Position numbers and translations under genes: made by a program
Source of the DNA: QNZT01 sp964651755
GTDB taxonomy: Bacteria > Campylobacterota > Campylobacteria > Campylobacterales > QNZT01
Assembly (NCBI GenBank): GCA_964651755.1
Contig: CAZYZD010000035.1
Span: 1-19,731 of the forward strand
DNA length: 19,731 nucleotides
Direction: 5' to 3'
Notes under the pieces: model-generated
Database searches by the model: none
What the model was told of the DNA's origin: nothing
The model's input: the letters and a program-made list of their open reading frames with translations, nothing else
Shown here: positions 6,948 to 14,334 of the stretch, one piece after another
Layout of the letters: the number at the start of each line of letters is the position of its first letter
Position numbering within the stretch: the first letter of the stretch is position 1

Positions 6948-7403
6948 TTAGTATTTATCCCGCATCGCTCTTTTTGCTTCGCGATCCGCTTCTTTTCTTT
7001 TTAATGTTTCCCTTTTGTCATGTATCTTTTTACCGCGAGCCAGCGCAATTTGTACCTTTGCCAGGTTTTTATGGTTGAAATAGATACTTAACGGAACAAT
7101 TGTCAAACCATCTTTGGTTGTTTTCCCAATCAGTTTATCTATCTCTTTGCGGTGCAGCAACAACTTTCTCGGTCGTGTTTCATCCGGTTTGAAATGGGGG
7201 TTTGTAGTATCAAAATAGGAGATATGGGCATTCATGAGAAAAGCTTCATTTTTGATAATCTTGACAAAACTGTCCTTGAGGTTAACACGTCCTGCCCGGA
7301 GTGCTTTGACTTCACTCCCTTTCAGTGCTATACCTGCTTCATACTTTTCTAAAATCTCATAATCATGAAATGCTTTTTTATTTCTGGCAACTGTTTTTCC
7401 CAA
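6948..7403 (-). CDS. smpB: SsrA-binding protein SmpB
   Basis: 151 residues, usual length. SmpB binds tmRNA and delivers it to stalled ribosomes, which leads to ssrA tagging and release. Family marks: ARNKKAFHDYEILEKYEAGI, ALKGSEVKALRAGRVNLKDSF, NAHISYFDTTNPHF-P-RPRKLLLH and a basic tail KKIHDKRETLKRKEADREAKR that reaches into the mRNA channel. The start is TTG at 7403, with AAAGGA five bases before it; no in-frame ATG with a better site exists. It begins one base after the ispE stop and is last in the operon. The tmRNA gene itself is not in this window. Confidence 0.95.
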   Translation of the reverse strand: MGKTVARNKKAFHDYEILEKYEAGIALKGSEVKALRAGRVNLKDSFVKIIKNEAFLMNAHISYFDTTNPHFKPDETRPRKLLLHRKEIDKLIGKTTKDGLTIVPLSIYFNHKNLAKVQIALARGKKIHDKRETLKRKEADREAKRAMRDKY

Positions 7404-7404
7404 G

Positions 7405-8187
7405 TTATTCCTTTTCTATTCTGAAAAATGTACTTCCGCTTCCGCTGAAAAACCATCCCTCTGTGGCGTACTCCTGAAGTTTGGGATAAAGATCCAGTGC
7501 AGGCGGAAAGAGATCGTTTAATATTTGTGGCGTATACGCTTGAAGTATATCGGCACTTTTTTGTGTTATGAGCTTTTTAGCCAAATTTTCATTTTCTGTC
7601 AAGTGTTGCAGATAATGCTCTCTGAATTGTCGGTAAACTTTTGCAGTATCACAGGCTACAGGTGGTGTGTAGGTTGCAATATGTAACGGCTCCTCTTCAA
7701 AAGGTTCGACAATCTCTCCGATACCGCTGACATTTGCGGCAGGATAGCCGGCGGTAAAAAATGGAACATCAGCGCCTATCCTGGCACCGATCTCTCCGAG
7801 TGTTTTTCTATCCAGTTTTAAATCACAGACTTCATTTGCCAGTCTTAAAAATGCTGCTGCATCCGAACTGCCGCCGCCAAGACCTGCAAATTCCGGGATC
7901 GCTTTTTCGACAATAACTTTATGTTCATGGAAAAAATGTTCAAGTCTCTTGCTTTGTGTACTATGTTGTAAAAGTTTATATGCTTTATAAATGGTATTTT
8001 TTTCCAGAGGACAGCTAAACTCTCCCGCAAGTTCAAAATCTTTTCCTGCGTGCTCTTTTTTGTGAAAAAGAAGGGTATCATAAAGATTTTCTACGCGCAT
8101 AAAGCGTGAGGAGAGCAGATGATACCCCTCTCTCGTACCGACAATTTTCAGAAAAATATTGACTTTGGCGTGCGCTTTGATCTTCAT
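7405..8187 (-). CDS. ispE: 4-diphosphocytidyl-2-C-methyl-D-erythritol kinase (IspE)
   Basis: 260 residues, slightly short of the common ~280. ATP-dependent kinase of the MEP isoprenoid pathway (fourth step), in the GHMP family. N-terminal motif IKAHAKVNIFLKI with the substrate-binding Lys8 and Asn10. The ATP-binding glycine loop is PEFAGLGGGSSDAAAF (98-113). Catalytic Asp140 lies in GADVPFF. C-terminal GHMP motif FFSGSGSTFF. The ATG overlaps the csrA stop as ATGA. It indicates the organism makes isoprenoids by the MEP route. Confidence 0.94.
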   Translation of the reverse strand: MKIKAHAKVNIFLKIVGTREGYHLLSSRFMRVENLYDTLLFHKKEHAGKDFELAGEFSCPLEKNTIYKAYKLLQHSTQSKRLEHFFHEHKVIVEKAIPEFAGLGGGSSDAAAFLRLANEVCDLKLDRKTLGEIGARIGADVPFFTAGYPAANVSGIGEIVEPFEEEPLHIATYTPPVACDTAKVYRQFREHYLQHLTENENLAKKLITQKSADILQAYTPQILNDLFPPALDLYPKLQEYATEGWFFSGSGSTFFRIEKE

Positions 8188-8414
8188 TTTTTGAGTTTGG
8201 TACTAAGTTTATGCAGTGCGTCAAGATCAAGTTGTCTGCTGGCTTCCTGATTGGCTTGCCGGATCTTTTCCCTGAGTTCACCTCTGAGAATGATCATCTC
8301 TCTGGGTGCTTCGATACCCAGTTTGACACTTCCTTTGGCTGTCTCTGTAACTTTGATAACAATATCATCCCCAAGAATGATCTCTTCACCTATTTTCCTC
8401 GATAGTATCAGCAT
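8184..8414 (-). CDS. csrA: Carbon storage / translational regulator CsrA
   Basis: 76 residues from the ATG at 8414 (MLILSRKIGE, the invariant family start). A dimeric RNA-binding protein that binds GGA-containing hairpins to repress or stabilise mRNAs; in Campylobacterota it is known to be antagonised by FliW and to control flagellin. RNA-contact residues Leu4, Arg6 and Arg44 (in IILRGEL) are present. The C-terminal tail is long and charged (REKIRQANQEASRQLDLDALHKLSTKLKK), as in CsrA proteins regulated by FliW. An upstream in-frame ATG at 8426 adds four residues, but GGAG at 8421-8424 is placed to drive the 8414 start. It overlaps truB by 29 bases and ispE by 4. Confidence 0.95.
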   Translation of the reverse strand: MLILSRKIGEEIILGDDIVIKVTETAKGSVKLGIEAPREMIILRGELREKIRQANQEASRQLDLDALHKLSTKLKK

Positions 8415-9243
8415 AGTTAACTCCATTTAACAAGTATTTTACAAGACCTTCCCTGATCTCGATAATGGAAAACATAGTATCCAATTTTACCAGATAAACA
8501 GCTTCTTTTTGCTTTTGGAAATCTTCCAGCCGAACTTTTCTGCCCAGTTTCAAATCTTCCGGATTTCCCATGTAGAAATTCTCTTCCATATCCAGGTAGG
8601 GGAGGGGATCAAGGGCTTTTTCATTGTCATAGTAAAAAGAGCCTTCATGAAGTCTCTCCAGCATAGTGAGTGTTCCGTCGCATCCGAGTTTTTCAGAAAT
8701 GAGTGCACCGATACTGCGAATATAGCCTCCCTCGCTGATGGTGATCTCAAAAGTGACAAAAGGGTGTCTATAGTGCAGCAGACGGATATTGTAAACAGTG
8801 GAAGTGATACTTTTGAGATCTACCTCTTTGTTGTTTCGCATCAGTGTGTAAGCACGTATGCCATTGACCTTTTTTGCAGAATATTTCGGAGGAAGGTAGT
8901 GGATTTCGCCTTTAAATGTATCTAAAATTTTGATAATCTCTTTTTCTGTGAAGGGAAGGATCTCTTTTACTTCGGAAATCTTTTCATTGTCGAGTGTTTC
9001 GCTGTATGCGCCCAGCCACAAAGTAGCACGATAGCTTTTGGGTGCTTTTTTCAAAAAGCGGAAAAGTTTTGTATATTTTCCAAAAGCTACGATCAGTACA
9101 CCCTGGGCAAAAGGATCGAGAGTACCTGAAAAACCGGCTTTTTTGACGTTGTATTTACGTTTGATTTTACCCAAAAAACGGTTGGAACCGATTCCCGCAG
9201 GTTTCCAGGCTACAAAAAGTCTGTCGATGTTTGCTTTGGGCAT
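8386..9243 (-). CDS. truB: tRNA pseudouridine-55 synthase TruB
   Basis: 285 residues. Makes pseudouridine 55 in the T-loop of tRNAs. N-terminal motif RLFVAWKPAGIGSNRFLGKIK, then GFSGTLDPFAQGVL with the catalytic Asp43 and the later YRATLWLGAYSETLD. The RSIG motif (SEGGYIRSIGALISEKLG) is also typical of the TruB family. The ATG at 9243 shares one base with the uvrD stop (TGATG); a TTG one codon upstream is also in frame. Its last 29 bases overlap csrA and contain the csrA ribosome-binding site. Confidence 0.95.
   Translation of the reverse strand: MPKANIDRLFVAWKPAGIGSNRFLGKIKRKYNVKKAGFSGTLDPFAQGVLIVAFGKYTKLFRFLKKAPKSYRATLWLGAYSETLDNEKISEVKEILPFTEKEIIKILDTFKGEIHYLPPKYSAKKVNGIRAYTLMRNNKEVDLKSITSTVYNIRLLHYRHPFVTFEITISEGGYIRSIGALISEKLGCDGTLTMLERLHEGSFYYDNEKALDPLPYLDMEENFYMGNPEDLKLGRKVRLEDFQKQKEAVYLVKLDTMFSIIEIREGLVKYLLNGVNYADTIEENR
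8416..8431 (-). promoter_or_regulatory. Candidate CsrA-binding hairpin over the csrA ribosome-binding site
   Basis: In the mRNA, GUUAA (8431-8427) and UUAAC (8420-8416) form a perfect 5-bp stem closing a six-base loop AUGGAG. The loop carries the ANGGA core that CsrA prefers, and its GGAG is also the Shine-Dalgarno of csrA, whose AUG follows one base after the stem. This geometry (GGA in a hexaloop on a short stem, covering the ribosome site) is the textbook CsrA target, and suggests CsrA represses its own translation. The stem is AU-rich and weak alone. The site lies inside the end of truB. Confidence 0.55.
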
Positions 9244-11288
9244 CAAATCCTTTCCACAAAAGAGGCAAGGATATCGCGCTGTGTTCCGCCGAAATTGATT
9301 TTGAGTTTATATTCGCGTTTGACTTTGCTTACTTCCAGTACACGACCGACACCAAAGATTTTGTGTTTGACCAGTGTCCCTTTTTTGAAAGAAGTAGTGC
9401 GTTCGATTTTCAGTGACCCTTTGCTGACACCGCACTCCGCGAGGAACCGGCTTTTGCTTAGTTGTGCACGTTTCCCTTTGTAGTAACGTGTTGCAGAAGA
9501 GCTGAGGGTAAGTTCTTTCTTTGCACGTGTGATGGCAACATATCCCAGCCGTCTCTCTTCCTCAATATCGCATCCGTCACCGACCAGCGGGAAAAATCCC
9601 TCTTCCAGACCAATGACAAAAAGATGGTCAAATTCCAGTCCTTTACTGGCATGGATACTCATAATGGAGATGCTTCGTTCATCAATCTGGTCCTGATCAC
9701 TTTGCAGCGTGATGTCATTGAGAAAACTCTCCAGTGTTGCATCATGATTTTGAATGACAAAGTCACGGTAGAGACCGTAAAATTCATCAATATTGAGTAC
9801 TCTGTCACTGCCGTCGGGCATCTGTTCATAGTAGCTTCTGATACCAAAAGCATCTTCAAGGTTATCGATCAGATCGTAACTGCTCTCTTCCAGTTTTTTC
9901 TGAATATTTTCCAGGTCGGCGAAGAACTGTGTTATTGTTGCAAAAGCTTTTTTACTGATACTTTGCTGGATTAGTTCGTTTTTCTCCTGAAAAACAGTAT
10001 AGATAGAACAGTTATTGGTATATGCCAGATCAAGCAGTTTGTCCAGCGTCGCTTTTCCCAGCCCGCGTTTGGGTTTGTTGATAACACGTTTGAGTGAAAA
10101 GTCATCATGAGGATTGGTAATAATACGCAGATAGGCGATAATATCTTTTACTTCGGCACGTTCGTAAAATTTCAGACCACCGACCATTTTGTAAGGTACA
10201 CCTGCACGGTTGAGCGCTTCTTCGATGGAACGTGAAAGTGCGTTGATACGGTACAAAATAGCAATCTCTTTGGGATCGATGCCTCTTTCGATCAGTTTCC
10301 TGACACGCTGGGCAATCTCTTTTGCTTCACTGTTTTCATCATCAAAATGAATAAATTCGATCTCTTTGCCGGAATCTTTGGTACTTTCAAGTTTTTTACC
10401 CAAACGGTTCCGGTTGTGTTCGATCAGTTCATTGGCTGCTTTGAGGATAGCCTGGGTGGATCGGTAATTTTTTGTGAGTTTGATCACTTTCGTATTGTCG
10501 AAAACTTTGTCAAATTCCAGAATATTTTTGATATTGGCACCACGCCAGCCGTAGATACTCTGGTCATCATCACCGACAACACAGAGGTTATTGTGTGTGG
10601 AAGAGAGTTTCTGAAGGAGTTTAAACTGCAGATCGTTGGTATCCTGATACTCATCAACCAGTATATATTGGTATTTTTGGCTTATTTCACGGCAAAGGTC
10701 ATCATTTTGTTCAAGAATCTTATAGGGAAGTGCCAGCAAGTCGTCAAAATCGACGAGGTTGTTCTGTTCAAGATAATCTTCATATTTTTGAAAGATAAGT
10801 GCAATTTTTTTATAGTTTTGCATTTGTGCTGCCGAAATCGCCTCTTCAGGAGTGATAAGATTGTTTTTAAATCTGGAAATCTCTGCCGCAACCATGGGAA
10901 CAGGCAGATCGATATCAAAACTTTTAAGAATACGCTTTTTATCATCTGTATCGATAATAACAAAATTGTTAGATCTTCCCAGCTCCTGCATATGGTGTTT
11001 TAAAAAGAGAAGACCAAATTTATGAAAAGTACATAAAAGTGGTGGGTGCATGATCTGCTCATTCAGAAGCGCCATAGCACGCTGACGCATCTCTGATGCC
11101 GCTTTGTTGGTAAAGGTAAGTGTAAGAATAGAAGAGGGTGGTATACCGTTTTTGATCAGGTATGCGACACGGGAGGTGATAGTTTTGGTTTTGCCGCTTC
11201 CTGCACCTGCCAAAATAAGGATAGAACCATCAATCTGTCTTACTGCTTCACTTTGCGCCTCATTTAATTCTGCAAATATTCTTTCCAT
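9243..11288 (-). CDS. uvrD: UvrD/PcrA-type superfamily 1 DNA helicase
   Basis: 681 residues, UvrD/PcrA size. An ATP-driven 3'-5' helicase for nucleotide excision and mismatch-type repair. Motifs: Q-motif and Walker A LNEAQSEAV...AGAGSGKT (28-34), DEYQDTND (Asp212-Glu213), GDDDQSIYGWRGA, LTKNYRST, ISIMSIHASKGLEFDHLFVIGLEEGFFP and VAITRAKKEL. The final ~45 residues (VKHKIFGVGRVLEV...LKINFGGTQRDILASF) form the Tudor-like C-terminal domain that in PcrA/UvrD touches RNA polymerase, so a role in transcription-coupled repair is likely. It heads the uvrD-truB-csrA-ispE-smpB operon. Rep is the alternative name, but the Tudor-like tail favours UvrD/PcrA. Confidence 0.93.
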   Translation of the reverse strand: MERIFAELNEAQSEAVRQIDGSILILAGAGSGKTKTITSRVAYLIKNGIPPSSILTLTFTNKAASEMRQRAMALLNEQIMHPPLLCTFHKFGLLFLKHHMQELGRSNNFVIIDTDDKKRILKSFDIDLPVPMVAAEISRFKNNLITPEEAISAAQMQNYKKIALIFQKYEDYLEQNNLVDFDDLLALPYKILEQNDDLCREISQKYQYILVDEYQDTNDLQFKLLQKLSSTHNNLCVVGDDDQSIYGWRGANIKNILEFDKVFDNTKVIKLTKNYRSTQAILKAANELIEHNRNRLGKKLESTKDSGKEIEFIHFDDENSEAKEIAQRVRKLIERGIDPKEIAILYRINALSRSIEEALNRAGVPYKMVGGLKFYERAEVKDIIAYLRIITNPHDDFSLKRVINKPKRGLGKATLDKLLDLAYTNNCSIYTVFQEKNELIQQSISKKAFATITQFFADLENIQKKLEESSYDLIDNLEDAFGIRSYYEQMPDGSDRVLNIDEFYGLYRDFVIQNHDATLESFLNDITLQSDQDQIDERSISIMSIHASKGLEFDHLFVIGLEEGFFPLVGDGCDIEEERRLGYVAITRAKKELTLSSSATRYYKGKRAQLSKSRFLAECGVSKGSLKIERTTSFKKGTLVKHKIFGVGRVLEVSKVKREYKLKINFGGTQRDILASFVERI

Positions 11289-11309
11289 TGATAACTCTTG
11301 TTTTCTTTT

Positions 11310-11315
11310 ATTATA
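11310..11315 (-). promoter_or_regulatory. Candidate -10 element for the uvrD operon
   Basis: On the minus strand this reads TATAAT, about 22 bases before the uvrD ATG, so the leader would be short (around 15 bases). No clear -35. It is the only such box on that strand close to uvrD. Confidence 0.45.
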
Positions 11316-11336
11316 GTTAAAAATCGATAAAAATCA

Positions 11337-11342
11337 TATAAT
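11337..11342 (+). promoter_or_regulatory. Candidate -10 element for the LysR-type regulator gene
   Basis: TATAAT on the plus strand, about 85 bases before the regulator's ATG and 32 bases upstream of the palindrome at 11374-11392. A later AT-rich box near 11400-11412 could serve instead. If this -10 is real, the palindrome lies within the transcribed leader, a position suited to repression. Confidence 0.35.
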
Positions 11343-11373
11343 AAAGTTTCATGTTATTTACATTTATATAAAT

Positions 11374-11392
11374 TTTTGTTATCATAACAAAA
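11374..11392. promoter_or_regulatory. 19-bp perfect palindrome, candidate LysR-family operator
   Basis: TTTTGTTAT-C-ATAACAAAA is symmetric around the C at 11383. It contains the T-N11-A form typical of LysR-family sites (TGTTATCATAACA) and lies 34 bases before the regulator's start codon, in the 138-base divergent gap with uvrD. The remainder of the gap is plain AT-rich sequence. Confidence 0.55.
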
Positions 11393-11426
11393 GATTATCA
11401 AATTTATATATTTATAAGGACGCATT

Positions 11427-12326
11427 ATGCTAAAAGATTTTGCAAAATTGGGAACATTTTTGACGGTAGTAAAAGAACGGAGTTTCTCGAAAGCGTCGAA
11501 GAAACTGGGTATTTCCCAACCCGCAGTAACACAGCAGATAAAATGGCTGGAGGATTATCTCGACAGTAAAATCGTCGAGCGTAAAAAAAATGGTATTACT
11601 TTGACCAAAACAGGTGAAGAGTTGTATAAAATTGCCTTGCGCCTGGATAAATGTGTCAGTTCCGTTGAAAAAGAAATTATCCATATAATGAATAAAGAGC
11701 TTACTTTTATCATCGGTGCTTCTTTTACCATTGGAAACTATGTTTTACCTTCTTTTTTGAATGATATTAAAGAGGCAATTGACAATGATGTTTTGATTCA
11801 GGTGGATGTTACACAGGAGATTTTACAGAAACTGCTTGATAAAAAGATCGATATTGCGATGATAGAATCACCGATCTTTTTAGATGGTATCATCTACAGA
11901 GAGTGGTTGGAAGATGAATTTGTACTTTTCAGCAACCAGCCGCTGCCTAAAGTGGTGCGTCCTGAAATGCTCAAAGAGTTCAACTGGATATGTCGTGAAG
12001 AGGAGTCCCATACCCGAAGGGTGATTGCAGAAGCATTTGAAGAGGCAAACCTGGAATGTAAAGCATTTAATATCGCGACAACAGTGACAAGCCCGACAGC
12101 AGTTGTCCAAACCGTCCTGCGTGCGCCGAAAGAGGGAGAACAGACAGTGGCGATTATCTCCAAATATACAATCAACGATGAATTGGAAAGAGGGCAGTTG
12201 TATGCGTCAAAAATAAAAGGACTGGAATTTAAACGCTCTTTTTACCTGGCATATTTAAAAGAACGTAAACATGATGCGTTTATCGATAAAGTAGTCAGCT
12301 TCTTTATGCGAAAGAGAAAAATTTAG
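11427..12326 (+). CDS. LysR-type transcriptional regulator
   Basis: 299 residues, standard for the family. The N-terminal winged helix-turn-helix spans about 4-62 (FLTVVKERSFSKASKKLGIS, QPAVTQQIKWLE). A linker helix leads to a periplasmic-binding-like effector domain from about 90 (FIIGASFTIGNYVLPSFL) to 290. The class is certain; the ligand is not. The effector domain with GASFTIGNYVLP resembles the CysL/CysB-like branch, but I would not assign a sulfur ligand from this. AAGGA lies about six bases before the ATG. Divergent from uvrD with a palindrome between them; convergent with the SspB-like gene, 13 bases apart. Confidence 0.92.
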   Translation: MLKDFAKLGTFLTVVKERSFSKASKKLGISQPAVTQQIKWLEDYLDSKIVERKKNGITLTKTGEELYKIALRLDKCVSSVEKEIIHIMNKELTFIIGASFTIGNYVLPSFLNDIKEAIDNDVLIQVDVTQEILQKLLDKKIDIAMIESPIFLDGIIYREWLEDEFVLFSNQPLPKVVRPEMLKEFNWICREEESHTRRVIAEAFEEANLECKAFNIATTVTSPTAVVQTVLRAPKEGEQTVAIISKYTINDELERGQLYASKIKGLEFKRSFYLAYLKERKHDAFIDKVVSFFMRKRKI

Positions 12327-12350
12327 GAAGTTGAATTTCCTAACGTTTTT
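12324..12350. terminator. Weak bidirectional terminator between the LysR gene and the convergent operon
   Basis: TAGGAA (12324-12329) pairs with TTCCTA (12337-12342) across a seven-base loop, then ACG and TTTTTT. The arms include both stop codons. On the minus strand the stem is followed by AAATTTTT, so it may serve the pyrB operon as well. The stem is only 6 bp and AT-rich. Confidence 0.5.
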
Positions 12351-12789
12351 TCTTTAGGAGTTTCTGGTTTTCAGGATTGGAAAGAAAGATGTTTGTCGAT
12401 TTTTCCACATCCGCTTTTTTTGGCATATGCTCTGGCGGTACGGAAAGATTGATAAAAATCGGTGTATCTTCGATAATAATCTGCACAATCGAATGAAGGG
12501 GTACTGTTACAAAGCTTCCTACATTCTGATGTCCGAATCCCGCTTCAAAATAGAGATTTTCCTCATCAAAACTACATGTCTCATAAGTATACTCTGCAAT
12601 CACAAAAAGTGTAATAGGTTTAAAATTCTGCGTAATTTCAGAAGGTAAAACAGGATCGAATTTAATATCCGCGATATTGGTTAAAATAGAGAAATAGACC
12701 TCTTTGGATAAAAGCAGATCGATGATCTCTTTTATATGAAGTATCATCAGCTCATGAAAATCATGATCGCGAAGCAGTTGTTGTACCAT
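12340..12789 (-). CDS. Small conserved-looking protein with SspB-like (ClpXP adaptor) features
   Basis: 149 residues, no signal peptide or membrane segment. From memory of E. coli SspB, the order of features fits: an N-terminal helix (HELMILHIKEIIDLLLSKEV, 12-31), then a beta-rich core with LPSEIT, ITLFVIAEYTYETCSFDEEN (59-78), LYFEAGFG (79-86; SspB has VRFNARFG) and SFVTVPLHSIVQI (92-104; SspB has RQVSVPLAAVLAI). It ends in a polar linker and a basic tail (NQKLLKKKR) where SspB has its ClpX-docking peptide. SspB tethers ssrA-tagged proteins to ClpXP. No alignment was run, and identity is low. The alternative is a lineage-specific protein of unknown role. It is last in the pyrB-pabB-pabC-like run, 20 bases after the preceding gene. 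Confidence 0.5.
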   Translation of the reverse strand: MVQQLLRDHDFHELMILHIKEIIDLLLSKEVYFSILTNIADIKFDPVLPSEITQNFKPITLFVIAEYTYETCSFDEENLYFEAGFGHQNVGSFVTVPLHSIVQIIIEDTPIFINLSVPPEHMPKKADVEKSTNIFLSNPENQKLLKKKR

Positions 12790-12809
12790 TGTAAAAATAC
12801 CTTATTGTT

Positions 12810-13397
12810 TTAAAATTTAAATGTAATATCTTTTAGCTGATAAAATCCTGTCATAGCGTTCATTATAGCAAATTTCGTACATTTTTGTAATGATTTACGA
12901 TCCAGATCTTTGGTTTTTATCTTTTTTTCTGCCAGCAGAGATGCCCGGAGTGTACCCTCCAGAAGAGGGGTACGGGGTGTATACCAGTGCAATCCGTCAA
13001 AAAGTGCTATATTGGCGATAGAGGTATCGGTAAGCAATCCATCTTTGAGGATGATGATATCGTCGCAGCTGCCTTTTTGGGCAAAAAGTGTTTCGATTGT
13101 GCTTCTGTCTGTAGATTTATAACGATATGTCATATCTGATGCAATACAGTAAAAAGAGTTATATTTCCGACGTTTGTAGGGTGTGATTGTGACTTCCCTG
13201 ATCTCTGTATCATAGAGAAGTTTGCAGCGAAAAACCCCTCTTTCATGAAACGGTTCGAGGGCGATATAATCTCTGATGTCATAATTGGGACAGAGGCTGA
13301 AGTTCTCTTTGATGGTACGATTGAGTCGTTTGTTATGGTAGTAGCTGTTTTGCACTGTTGCATTTTCAATTTTAATGGTTTCAAAAAAAAGGGACAT
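12810..13397 (-). CDS. pabC: Aminotransferase class IV protein, probable 4-amino-4-deoxychorismate lyase
   Basis: 195 residues, well short of the ~270 of E. coli PabC. Probable role: PLP-dependent removal of pyruvate from aminodeoxychorismate to give p-aminobenzoate for folate. The likely PLP lysine is Lys94 in YRYKSTDR. The later motif usually Glu-x4-Asn before the L-F strand is Asp124-x4-Asn129 (TDTSIANIALFDG), followed by WYTPRTPLLEGTLRA, which is the class IV TP-x-x-x-x-L-x-G-x-x-R stretch. The N-terminus and middle are compressed. The function is supported chiefly by position: its start overlaps the end of pabB by 17 bases. Other class IV activities (D-amino or branched-chain) are possible but less likely. 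Confidence 0.72.
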   Translation of the reverse strand: MSLFFETIKIENATVQNSYYHNKRLNRTIKENFSLCPNYDIRDYIALEPFHERGVFRCKLLYDTEIREVTITPYKRRKYNSFYCIASDMTYRYKSTDRSTIETLFAQKGSCDDIIILKDGLLTDTSIANIALFDGLHWYTPRTPLLEGTLRASLLAEKKIKTKDLDRKSLQKCTKFAIMNAMTGFYQLKDITFKF

Positions 13398-14334
13398 AAA
13401 TTTTCTCTTTTAGTTCGTTGTATTCACTGACAAGATCACTGTCGATGGTAATACCTCCCCCGCTTTTGTAAAGATACCCCGCTTCTGTTTTTTCAATAAA
13501 GCGGATCATGACGGCACTGTCAAGGTTCTCTCCGTCAAAAACACCGAAAATACCTGTAAAATATCCTCTTTTATAGTTCTCTACGCGTTTTATTATTTCT
13601 GTTGTGCTTTTCTTGGGTGCTCCTGTAATCGATCCTGCGGGAAGTAGTGTGGTTAAAATATCTCCCAGCCTATCCTGCCAGTTTCCGGGAAGATCACCCT
13701 CGATTTTGGAGCTGACTTGCAGCAGTTCGCGCTCCCCGGCTTTTATTTTGTCGATATAACGAAATTTTTTGACACGTACATTCTGTGCCACCATCGAGAG
13801 ATCATTTCGCAGCAGATCAACTACCATCACATGCTCAGCCATCTCTTTTTCGTTATGCAGTATCAGGGATTTTGCATTGGGTATTTTGGCATCGATTGTA
13901 CCTTTCATAGGGTAGGTAAAGATAGTATTGTTTTGAATTTTGACAAACCGCTCAGGTGTAAAACAGACAAATTTGTCCCGGTAACGAAGTTTGAATTTTG
14001 CGTCGGTATAACGATAGATATCCTCTAAATTGTGTCGAATAGAGAGTTTTGACGGGAAAGTGAGATTGAGAAGATAGGTATTGCCTTTTCTGATCTCTTC
14101 GATAACCTGATCAAAAGCCTGCTTATAGCTCTCAAAATCCACTGCTGTATAGCTGTAGTTTTTATCTTCTGTAATCTCATGAGGAAGTTTTTCATCCAGA
14201 CTGAAACAGATATCTTCAGGCAGTTGTGCCAGCGGGTGTATGACAAAGTTTGAGAGATCGAAATCGATCATAAAAAAGATCGGTTCACGGGCTGTGCCGT
14301 AACGGTTTAGTATTTTCCGCAGTTTTGGATTCAT
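13381..14334 (-). CDS. pabB: Aminodeoxychorismate synthase component I (PabB)
   Basis: 317 residues, essentially the chorismate-binding domain with a shortened N-terminus (E. coli PabB has about 450). With a glutamine amidotransferase it converts chorismate to 4-amino-4-deoxychorismate for folate. The motif YPMKGTIDA carries the lysine that marks aminodeoxychorismate synthases; anthranilate synthases have alanine there (P-x-A-G-T). Further motifs: EHVMVVDLLRNDLS, LLPAGSITGAPKKSTTEII and SGGGITIDSD. No PabA/TrpG gene lies in the window, so the amidotransferase must be elsewhere. Its ATG shares one base with the pyrB stop (TAATG). Confidence 0.92.
   Translation of the reverse strand: MNPKLRKILNRYGTAREPIFFMIDFDLSNFVIHPLAQLPEDICFSLDEKLPHEITEDKNYSYTAVDFESYKQAFDQVIEEIRKGNTYLLNLTFPSKLSIRHNLEDIYRYTDAKFKLRYRDKFVCFTPERFVKIQNNTIFTYPMKGTIDAKIPNAKSLILHNEKEMAEHVMVVDLLRNDLSMVAQNVRVKKFRYIDKIKAGERELLQVSSKIEGDLPGNWQDRLGDILTTLLPAGSITGAPKKSTTEIIKRVENYKRGYFTGIFGVFDGENLDSAVMIRFIEKTEAGYLYKSGGGITIDSDLVSEYNELKEKIYVPFF

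Noticed and set aside
10347..11003. 218-codon plus-strand open frame
   Set aside because: It lies wholly antisense to the helicase motifs of uvrD, is rich in Phe/Ile/Val from reverse-complemented codons, has no ribosome site and shows no family motif.
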